The notes beneath the pieces are model-generated. The model did not search any database and had not been told where the DNA came from. It worked only from the letters and a program-made list of their open reading frames with translations. Positions 51,772 through 57,857 of a DNA stretch of 57,857 nucleotides are shown here, piece by piece. A program made the position numbers and the translations under genes. The stretch's first letter is position 1; each line of letters starts with the position of its first letter. This DNA is from Rhizobium aethiopicum (GTDB lineage: Bacteria; Pseudomonadota; Alphaproteobacteria; Rhizobiales; Rhizobiaceae): positions 1-57,857 of the forward strand of contig NZ_JACIFV010000030.1 of the NCBI RefSeq assembly GCF_014197535.1. The letters are read 5' to 3'.

Positions 51772-52185
51772 ATGCTCAGGAAAATCATCTCGGCGGCGGC
51801 CTTTGCGCTTGTCCTTGCCGCCGGCACTCAGGCTGGCGCCGCTGGCGGCAAAGCCAAGGTGACCGTCGTCTTTGACCAGAAGCTGCCCAATGTTCCCGGC
51901 AAGAGCATGAAGGCCGTGCTGGTGGAATATGAGCCGGGGGGCCAGTCGCCCGGCCATACGCACCCGAAGTCGGCCTTCATCTACGCCACCGTTCTCGAAG
52001 GGGCGATCACCAGCAAGGTGAATGACGGGCCGGAGAAGACCTACAAGGCCGGCGAGAGCTTTCCCGAATTTCCCGGCGATCATCACGCCGTCAGTAAGAA
52101 TGCCAGCAAGACAAAGCCGGCGCGCCTGCTTGCGGTGTTCGTGCTCAATACCGACGAGACGGAACTGACGATCGACGACAAGTGA
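51772..52185 (+). CDS. Exported cupin-domain protein
   Basis: A 137-residue protein with a signal peptide (about residues 1-22) followed by a cupin: KAVLVEYEPGGQSPGHTHPKSAFIYATVLEGAITSKVNDG (HxH ligands), then AGESFPEFPGDHHAVSKNAS (second His motif). Small periplasmic cupins of this type are common in rhizobia and unassigned. GGAGGAGACC precedes the ATG. It is unlike the other two cupins in the window in having a signal peptide. Confidence 0.85.
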   Translation: MLRKIISAAAFALVLAAGTQAGAAGGKAKVTVVFDQKLPNVPGKSMKAVLVEYEPGGQSPGHTHPKSAFIYATVLEGAITSKVNDGPEKTYKAGESFPEFPGDHHAVSKNASKTKPARLLAVFVLNTDETELTIDDK

Positions 52186-52234
52186 CCTCGTCCTCGATGC
52201 CCGGCACCGCCGGGCATCGATTCCGTGCGCCGCG

Positions 52235-53518
52235 TCAAACAGCCTGCAGCGCCAGCTCCAGATCGGCGATCAGATCATCCGGATGCTCGATGCCGATCGA
52301 CAGTCGGATTGTCGATTCCAGCACGCCAATGCGCCCCCTGACATCGGCCGGCACGCCGGAATGTGTCATGGCGGCCGGGTGGCTTGCGAGCGACTCCGTG
52401 CCGCCGAGGCTGACGGCGAGCTTGAAGACCTGCAGCGCGTTCAGGAATTTGAAGGAGGCCGGCTGGCCGCCGCGGATATCGAAGGAGAAGGTCGAGCCGG
52501 CGCCGGTGCATTGGGCGGCGAAGGTGCGGCCGGAGGGCGAGTCCGGATCATGATAGGGAAGATAATGAACCTTCTCGACCTTCGGATGATCACGCAGGAA
52601 ATCGGCCACCGCCCGCGCATTACTGTTCGCCCGCTCCATGCGTAGCTGCAGCGTTTCGAGCGACCGGCCGAGCATCCAGCAGGAATGCGGATCGAGCTGC
52701 GTACCGATCGCGCCGCGCAGCGCCTTGACCTGCTTGATGACAGCCTTGCGCCCGAGGACAGCGCCGGCGATCAGATCGGAATGGCCGCCGACATATTTGG
52801 TCAGCGAATAAAGCGAGATATCGGCGCCATGCTCGATCGGCCGCTGGAAGACCGGCCCGAGCAGGGTATTGTCGCAGACGACGATCGGCACGTGCCCCTG
52901 CCTTGCGCCGATCGCATCGGCCACGCGGCGGATCATCGCGACGTCGACGAGGCTGTTGGTCGGATTGGCCGGCGTCTCGATCAGGATGACCGAAACGCGG
53001 CCCTTGCCGACCGCCTCATCCGCCGCCTTCTGCACCGAGGCCTCACTGACACCATCGGCAAAACCGACCGCGGCGACCCCGAAATTGAGGAAAGTCTTTG
53101 CAAGCAAGGTTTCGGTGCCGCCATAGAGCGGCTGCGAATGCAGGATCGCATCTCCCGGCCGGACGAAGGCGAAGAGCGTGGTGGCGATCGCCGCCATGCC
53201 TGAGGAAAACAGCGCGCCGCTTTCCGTCCGCTCATAGACTGCGAGCCTGTCTTCGACGATCTCGCTATTCGGATGATTGAAGCGCGAATAGACGAGACCG
53301 GCGCCCTTGCCCGCCGGCGGCTCGCGGCGGCCGGAGACATAATCGAAGAAATCCTTGCCGTCCTCGGCGGAATTGAAGACGAAGGTGGAAGTCAGGAACA
53401 CCGGCGGCTTGACCGCCCCTTCCGAAAGTTCGGGATCGTAGCCGTAGTTCAGCATCTGCGTTTCGGGATGCAGCGCATGATTGCCGATATGGGTTTTGGA
53501 AGGATGCGGGGCGGTCAT
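52235..53518 (-). CDS. Cystathionine gamma-synthase family PLP enzyme
   Basis: A 427-residue Cys/Met-metabolism PLP-dependent enzyme. The N-terminal PVFLTSTFVF, GLVYSRFNHPNSEIVEDRLA and SSGMAAIATTLFAF match the family, and the PLP-binding Lys is in SLYSLTKYVGGHSDLIAGAVLG. The C terminus is AVSLGGTESLASHPAAMTHSGV. The ATG at 53518 is preferred to an upstream in-frame codon. It could act as a cystathionine gamma-synthase, a homocysteine-forming enzyme or a methionine gamma-lyase; residues do not settle this. Confidence 0.88.
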   Translation of the reverse strand: MTAPHPSKTHIGNHALHPETQMLNYGYDPELSEGAVKPPVFLTSTFVFNSAEDGKDFFDYVSGRREPPAGKGAGLVYSRFNHPNSEIVEDRLAVYERTESGALFSSGMAAIATTLFAFVRPGDAILHSQPLYGGTETLLAKTFLNFGVAAVGFADGVSEASVQKAADEAVGKGRVSVILIETPANPTNSLVDVAMIRRVADAIGARQGHVPIVVCDNTLLGPVFQRPIEHGADISLYSLTKYVGGHSDLIAGAVLGRKAVIKQVKALRGAIGTQLDPHSCWMLGRSLETLQLRMERANSNARAVADFLRDHPKVEKVHYLPYHDPDSPSGRTFAAQCTGAGSTFSFDIRGGQPASFKFLNALQVFKLAVSLGGTESLASHPAAMTHSGVPADVRGRIGVLESTIRLSIGIEHPDDLIADLELALQAV

Positions 53519-53655
53519 GATCGTCTCCTCTGTCGAACCTGCCGAAGGACAGGATACATCAATTCGAGGAGCAGTCATCGAGACTGCTCAATTAAGAGTG
53601 GAGCATAATGTCGTACCAAGAACCGCTCACACTTTTTGGTCTCGTGCTCAGACGC

Positions 53656-54735
53656 TCAGCTCACGATCTCGCCCAATGTATCGGCGACATAGGCGCCGCG
53701 CGCGCCCATCGGCAGCGGATGGCCCGTCGTCGTGTCCCGCGCCGTCTGATGCTCCAGCTCGGCATTGAGCTCCGCGCCGACGATGAGAATAACAACGGAA
53801 AGCCAGATCCAGATGAGAAAGCCGATCAGCGCGCCGAGCGTACCGTAGGTCGCGTCGTAATTGGCGAAATGCTCGAGATAGAAGGAGAAGCCGAGCGACA
53901 TGGCGGCGCAGGCAAGCGCCGTCAGAACCGCACCCCAGGTCATCCACCGGACTCGCGCGGGCTCACGGCTCGGACCGAAGCGGTAGACCAAGGTCACGGC
54001 CACGACGATGACAAGCAGAAGCAGCGGCCATCTCAAGAGAAGCGCCATATGTTCCTTGAACTGATCAAGCCAGAGATAGGAGAGTACGACAGGCATCACG
54101 CCCATGAGCGCCACCACGACCACCGCGAAGACCACGGCGCAGAGGGTGAAGCAGAGGCCGATCAGGTTCAACCGCACCAGGCTGCGCTTCTCCCTTTCCT
54201 CATAGGCGACGTTCATCGCATCGAAGATCGCTAGGGTGCCGCTATGGGTGCTCCACAGCGCAATGCCGAGACCGACGAAGAAGGTGATGCCGAGCGTGCT
54301 GTCGCGTTTCTCCACAAGCGCCTTGAGTTGATCGGCAAGAAGATCGAAGGCCCCGGGCGGCAGGAGGATGGCGAGCTCGCGAAGGTGTTCGGAAATCGTG
54401 ATCGGATCGGCGACCAGGCCATACAGCGAGACCAGGGCCGCCAAGGCCGGGAACAGCGCCAGCAGCAGATAGAAAGTTACGCCCGCGGCAATGAGGGTGA
54501 CCCGGTCGTCGAGGACCTCATGGAAGACGCGCCAGAAAACATCGCGAAGGCCGCTCATCGGAATAGCCTCGGGCGTTGCCGCGCTGCGACCATGATCGTC
54601 ACCGGACCAGCCGGCGGCCGCAGACGGGGTGAGCGAACCGCGCTGCCTTGCCTGCACCAGCACGAACGCGCCGACCGCAGCCACCATCATCGCCGCGGTG
54701 AGGGAATATCTCTTGAGGTGGAGCACATCAGCCAT
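53656..54735 (-). CDS. YihY/BrkB-family inner-membrane protein
   Basis: A 359-residue protein with six or more hydrophobic segments. The family core is FWRVFHEVLDDRVTLIAAGVTFYLLLALFPALAALVSLYGL, then FVGLGIALWSTHSGTLAIFDAMNVAYEEREKRSLVR, and ends with LWIWLSVVILIVGAELNAELEHQTARDTT. YihY/BrkB proteins were wrongly called ribonuclease BN in the past; their function is unresolved. The ATG at 54735 gives a short extra N-terminal segment with one transmembrane helix and a flexible linker before the family core. Confidence 0.87.
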   Translation of the reverse strand: MADVLHLKRYSLTAAMMVAAVGAFVLVQARQRGSLTPSAAAGWSGDDHGRSAATPEAIPMSGLRDVFWRVFHEVLDDRVTLIAAGVTFYLLLALFPALAALVSLYGLVADPITISEHLRELAILLPPGAFDLLADQLKALVEKRDSTLGITFFVGLGIALWSTHSGTLAIFDAMNVAYEEREKRSLVRLNLIGLCFTLCAVVFAVVVVALMGVMPVVLSYLWLDQFKEHMALLLRWPLLLLVIVVAVTLVYRFGPSREPARVRWMTWGAVLTALACAAMSLGFSFYLEHFANYDATYGTLGALIGFLIWIWLSVVILIVGAELNAELEHQTARDTTTGHPLPMGARGAYVADTLGEIVS

Positions 54736-55484
54736 TACCCTATCCTCCGATTTGCTTCGGGGATAACGCCGGGTGCCGCTAAAGGATGCAAGCTGTTGCT
54801 TTCTTGCGGAGATTTCCGGTGAGGGGAGGGGCCGCTGCGGCCAAGAGCGCCGCGATGGCGATGCCGGGGTCCAAACTCCCGATGTTATAAACAAATGATT
54901 TTATTAAATTTTATTTGACCAACGGAAGAAAAACCGGCCTTTGGTTTCCTTACTGTAGCATCGAGCTATTTGGCAGCGTCGCGGACATGGCGACTTTGCG
55001 GCGTCGGAAGCGGCAAATTCGACCGCCAGACGCCACAAGAGCGATTTCGGACCCCGAATTCGCCTGCCATCTTCGCACTGGCCGCTTCCCGGAGACTGGC
55101 AGAAGCATTCGCGGAACAGCCTGAACGACAAACCTGCCGATGCATTTGCCCTGTCTCATCCGTGGCCGACAATAGCCACCCCCGTTGTCCACTGCAGAGA
55201 TTGGCCCCGGTCGGATGGGCCGGCTCGCTCATCCAGAACGCTCCACGATCGCACAGCATCCGTGCCGGGGCGCCAGTCCGCCTTCCCGCTCTATCCGCAC
55301 ACCCGGATGAAACGCTGCGGGAGAGAATCCGGCACGCCGGCTCTGGAGCCCGACGATCAGAACACGGCAGCGATTTGCTACTCCCGACCGCCACTGATGG
55401 CCCAGTCCACCATTCACTACGGGCGGCAGATGCCGCCAGGCGTATCGCCGGCTTTCTCCACAAGTTCAGCGGCGGACAGACCGG
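54736..55484. other. About 750 bp without a recognisable gene
   Basis: Both strands are open in places because of the high GC content, but no frame shows a recognised family, a ribosome-binding site with a plausible start, or a natural amino-acid profile. The 54890-54930 part is AT-rich and may hold the promoter of the YihY gene. Confidence 0.5.
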
Positions 55485-55850
55485 CTAATCAGCATTGGCT
55501 GCCGTGGGCCTCCTGCGCATTCGTACCATCTGCTCGACATCGTCATCGTATCGATCATCCGGGAACTCAACGCTCCAGACGAGACGGCGCAGCGACTCCG
55601 GGGCGATGCCGCTATACCCAAGCTCTTCCAGACGAAGCAGAAGCAACAAGTGGTCGACAACGACGACCAGCCGGGCGTAGGCGCCAAGCTGATACAACAC
55701 AGGCCGCATAGCGGCATAGGATTTGAAGCCGAAAGACGCGGCGATCGCCTCATCAAGATGGGATGACTTGATATTGGGATATTGACCTCGCAAGGCTTTC
55801 TTCAAAGTGGCGATGTTCGAAGGCGAGAACCTCACAGATGGGTTCAGCAT
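55485..55850 (-). CDS. Hypothetical protein
   Basis: A 121-residue protein with convincing composition: FSPSNIATLKKALRGQYPNIKSSHLDEAIAASFGFKSYAAMRPVL, then VVVVDHLLLLLRLEELGYSGIAPESLRRLVWSVEFPDDRYDDDVEQMVRMRR. The N-terminal part, with FGFKSYAAM, recalls a short motif seen in many plasmid-encoded hypothetical proteins, where it seems to be a helical recognition or binding segment. The ATG at 55850 is used; one at 55862 is also possible. Function unknown. Confidence 0.65.
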   Translation of the reverse strand: MLNPSVRFSPSNIATLKKALRGQYPNIKSSHLDEAIAASFGFKSYAAMRPVLYQLGAYARLVVVVDHLLLLLRLEELGYSGIAPESLRRLVWSVEFPDDRYDDDVEQMVRMRRRPTAANAD

Positions 55851-56077
55851 ATGACGATCCAATGTTCCGGCCGAAGTCTGCCGATTACACTTCGACCGTG
55901 GTGAACATGGTCGTCGAGAAACTCTACACGCCCTTCAACCCGGCAGCAGGTTCGGATGGGCTCCTAGCCGAGACATTAACCTGCGGACGCTTCTTGCTCA
56001 ATACATGGATCGATCTGTGGATCGCGTCGTCAGTGGCGGCGGCTGCATAGTCTCGCGAATTGGCATAATCGCCGCCC

Positions 56078-56093
56078 GTTGTCCGCGGACAAC
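56078..56093. promoter_or_regulatory. Perfect parS-like palindrome, copy A
   Basis: GTTGTCCGCGGACAAC is a perfect 16-bp palindrome that satisfies the repABC parS consensus GTTNNCNGCNGNNAAC at every defined position. It shares the core TTGTCNGCNGACAA with the site between repA and repB. An identical copy lies 637 bp downstream. Confidence 0.7.
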
Positions 56094-56199
56094 CGGCCAA
56101 TCGAGGGGCCGCTTTCGAAGTTCGCTGGATTGGGCTGGCTCATGCCGAAGACAAACCAAGGCTCCGCCTCAGATCAAGCCGACATGGCGGCGCGCTATT

Positions 56200-56349
56200 C
56201 GACCGGCTCTATTGTGTGCCTTCATCACGAACGATCGCGAGTTGGAGATCCCGGAATTGCAACCAGAGCACATTATGTCGTTTGATGCCGTCATAGCAAT
56301 AGTCGGAAACTCGTCTCTGCTGATCGAACCTGCGACGGGAGGGAGTTGA
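56200..56349 (+). CDS. Possible small ORF or gene fragment
   Basis: The plus frame reads LLCAFITNDRELEIPELQPEHIMSFDAVIAIVGNSSLLIEPATGGS and looks like real protein, but has no clear start (a TTG near 56212 is possible) and its stop overlaps the start of the next frame (TTGA at 56346-56349). It could be translationally coupled to the next ORF, or the two could be one gene split by a frameshift. Confidence 0.35.
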   Translation, partial: RPALLCAFITNDRELEIPELQPEHIMSFDAVIAIVGNSSLLIEPATGGS

Positions 56350-56576
56350 TCCGGCATAACCTCGAGCAACTGCCATATGAGGATCTCTCCAAATGGCTTC
56401 GATTTTGGTTCGATCCGGAGGATGAACGGCATGACCCAACCGCGAAACTATCCGAAGCAATCCATTCGATGCTCATTCAGCCGTACCGCATTGGCATCGA
56501 TTTCGGCGCCGCTCCTCCCGACACCTTGTGGGAACTTTTACAGGCATTCGAAGAATGCCGGAGCAATGCGGCTTGA
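56346..56576 (+). CDS. Small acidic hypothetical protein
   Basis: A 76-residue frame beginning at TTG (56346) with GGGAGGGAG just upstream: HNLEQLPYEDLSKWLRFWFDPEDERHDPTAKLSEAIHSMLIQPYRIGIDFGAAPPDTLWELLQAFEE. The acidic, tryptophan-containing composition is natural. No family was recognised. It lies between the two parS-like palindromes and overlaps the next small ORF by 11 bp. Confidence 0.5.
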   Translation: MIRHNLEQLPYEDLSKWLRFWFDPEDERHDPTAKLSEAIHSMLIQPYRIGIDFGAAPPDTLWELLQAFEECRSNAA

Positions 56577-56748
56577 GGTCAGCAAGTCGAGAACCGAAGC
56601 GAATAGCTCGTCTAACGGGCTCATCATCAAAGCCCGCATGCGAGCCTCTTTCGCGCGACGCCATTTAAATTATAAAGCACTCGCTAAAGCCGATAGAGAA
56701 GCGCATATCGCTAGGTTGTCCGCGGACAACGCCGCCCCAAGGCGATAG
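56566..56748 (+). CDS. Small basic hypothetical protein
   Basis: A 60-residue basic peptide: RLEVSKSRTEANSSSNGLIIKARMRASFARRHLNYKALAKADREAHIARLSADNAAPRR. The codons near the C terminus include the second parS-like palindrome (56715-56730). Overlap with the preceding ORF suggests a pair. Unknown function; could also be chance. Confidence 0.4.
   Translation: MRLEVSKSRTEANSSSNGLIIKARMRASFARRHLNYKALAKADREAHIARLSADNAAPRR
56715..56730. promoter_or_regulatory. Perfect parS-like palindrome, copy B
   Basis: GTTGTCCGCGGACAAC, identical to copy A at 56078-56093. Together with the repA-repB site, this gives three sites in the window with the core TTGTCNGCNGACAA. Confidence 0.7.
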
Positions 56749-56959
56749 GAGCTGCGCCGCACCACTCTCCCGGCCGCAACATCATCTGTACGATATTGAC
56801 GCAGCCCTTGGCTTGAATTCGCCGCATTGCGGCACTACCTCGGGACGAGCCGAAGCGCTGCCCCTCCTAGCTGCTTTGGCCCGATAGACAGCACTCCTCC
56901 TCCCATGCTGTCGGTCACTATCGAAGCCCGGCGCACTCTCCCGCGCCGGGCTTCTGCCA

Positions 56960-57500
56960 TCTCGATATCGCACCCCGTCCGCCCTTCGAGGGCCCCGCCG
57001 GGGTACCTCAGCGTGAGGCTCTCGTGGGCGCCGCGACACCCTCCAACGCCTCTCGTCGACCGCAGCACTCACCGACGGACGTCAAACCGCGGCACCCCGC
57101 CGACGCATCTCAAACCGCGGCATCCTCCAACACCCTCTGCTGAGGCGCGCAGGCCGAAGGCCGAAGCCTCAAGGACACACCGCAACCTTGCTCCTTGCAT
57201 CCTTCAGCACCAGTGCACCCGCCCGCCCTTCGAGGCCCCTCACGGGGTACAGGGTGAGGCTCTCGTTGGCACCTCGACACCCTCCAACGCCTCTCGTCGA
57301 CCGCGGCACTCACCAACTGACGTCAGCCGCGGCATCCAGCCGACACGTCCCGAGCCGCGGCATCCTCCAACATCCCTCATGCTGAGGTGCGCAGCCCGCA
57401 GGGCGGAGCCTCGAAGCACACGCCGCAACGCCGCTCCTTGCAATCCGACGCGACACGCACCCCACGCCCGTTGAGGAACTCCTGAGTGCCGGCGCGATAC
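56960..57500. repeat. Mosaic of short palindromic and near-duplicate repeat blocks
   Basis: Near-identical blocks recur: CCCGCCCTTCGAGGCCCC... with a GGTACCTCAGCGTGAGG-like partner (56985-57022 and 57224-57262), CACCCTCCAACGCCTCTCGTCGACCGC at 57038-57063 and 57277-57303, CCGCGGCATCCTCCAACA (57114-57131 and 57354-57371), and CTGAGG...GCGCAGGCCGAAGG-type hairpins. They form two copies of a roughly 240-bp unit with divergence. Another CCGCCCTTCGAGG block starts near 57742. No gene is visible. Confidence 0.65.
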
Positions 57501-57551
57501 CTCCAACACTTCTCATGGGACGCAGCGCTCAAAAGGCAACCGAGGTGACAG

Positions 57552-57857
57552 ATGAATAGGCTTGCGCAATGCCATTGCGGATCACTCCGCGCAAAGACAT
57601 CAGGCGATCCGCTCACGGTGAGCATCTGCCACTGCCGCGATTGCCAGCGCAGAACCGGAGCCGTGGCGGGAGTCCTCCTCGGCAGCCCGTGCGGAGCGTG
57701 CGGCAACACCGCTCCTTATCATCTGACACCTGCGCACCCGCCCCGCCCTTCGAGGCCCTTACGGGCACCTCAGCAACCGTGTTGTTGCGGTTCGCTCCAT
57801 GGGGTTCGTCTTTTGAGAATAGTGTTGATCATGATGATGAATTTCCGCATGGCGGCG
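57552..57857 (+). pseudogene. GFA-family protein gene running into repeat DNA (partial)
   Basis: The start MNRLAQCHCGSLRAKTSGDP followed by VSICHCRDCQRRTG is the zinc-binding region (CxC...CxxC pattern) of GFA-domain proteins, the glutathione-dependent formaldehyde-activating-like family. From about codon 39 the translation departs from the family and instead comes from repeat-type sequence (CCGCCCTTCGAGG block). The frame stays open to the window edge. The gene appears truncated by, or fused to, a palindromic element. Confidence 0.6.

Noticed and set aside
54970..55488. A 172-codon plus-strand frame in the gap before the hypothetical gene
   Set aside because: No ribosome-binding site, no recognised domain and other frames are equally open; probably chance in GC-rich DNA.

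Overview
The window is high-GC alphaproteobacterial DNA carrying a complete repABC replicon (repA, repB, an antisense RNA, repC) at 27.1-31.0 kb, so it is part of a large rhizobial plasmid or chromid. The set of repABC, panCB, oxyR-katG and several sugar ABC transporters is typical of Rhizobium (R. leguminosarum/R. etli group), in which panCB and katG-oxyR are known to be plasmid-borne. Species and plasmid identity are inferred; they cannot be read directly from the sequence.

Layout. 0-2.5 kb: a small membrane methyltransferase followed by remnants (tyrosine recombinase start, TniQ zinc-finger piece, ABC ATPase piece). 2.5-7 kb: an SDR and a QueA-like gene divergent from soxR across a perfect sox box, then a LysR gene and an NmrA-like gene. 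7-13.6 kb: a LacI-controlled sugar ABC importer ending in a GH63-type glycoside hydrolase. 13.7-17.5 kb: a LysR/cupin pair, a broken membrane gene, a peroxiredoxin-like gene, a decayed ParB-like gene and two small genes. 17.5-26.7 kb: a second sugar locus with two ROK regulators, a Gfo/Idh/MocA dehydrogenase, a TIM-barrel isomerase and a full ABC importer, closed by a 275-bp foldback MITE that supplies the ATPase stop codon.

27-31.5 kb: the replicon. It has a parS-like palindrome between repA and repB, a counter-transcribed RNA with promoter and terminator between repB and repC, and a ProQ/FinO-family RNA-chaperone gene overlapping the 3' end of repC. 31.7-36.8 kb: panC-panB (pantothenate) and oxyR-katG (peroxide defence). 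37-54.7 kb: accessory metabolism with several SDRs, a VapBC toxin-antitoxin pair, divergent regulator/enzyme pairs (LysR, TetR, HxlR), a thioesterase/acyl-CoA ligase/thiolase operon, a second LysR/cupin pair, a cystathionine gamma-synthase family enzyme and a YihY membrane protein. 54.7 kb to the end: gene-poor sequence with small unknown ORFs, two perfect parS-like palindromes, palindromic repeat clusters and a GFA-family gene that runs into repeat sequence.

The recurring themes are redox control (SoxR, OxyR, KatG, a peroxiredoxin-like protein), import and breakdown of carbohydrates by two complete ABC systems, and plasmid maintenance (RepAB/parS, ctRNA, a FinO-like protein, VapBC, and panCB as biosynthetic cargo). 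The most notable signals are the SoxR-linked QueA paralogue, the parS-like sites sharing one 14-bp core, the FinO-like gene beside an antisense-RNA-controlled repC, and two LysR/cupin modules with the same 17-bp site at the same distance from the LysR start.
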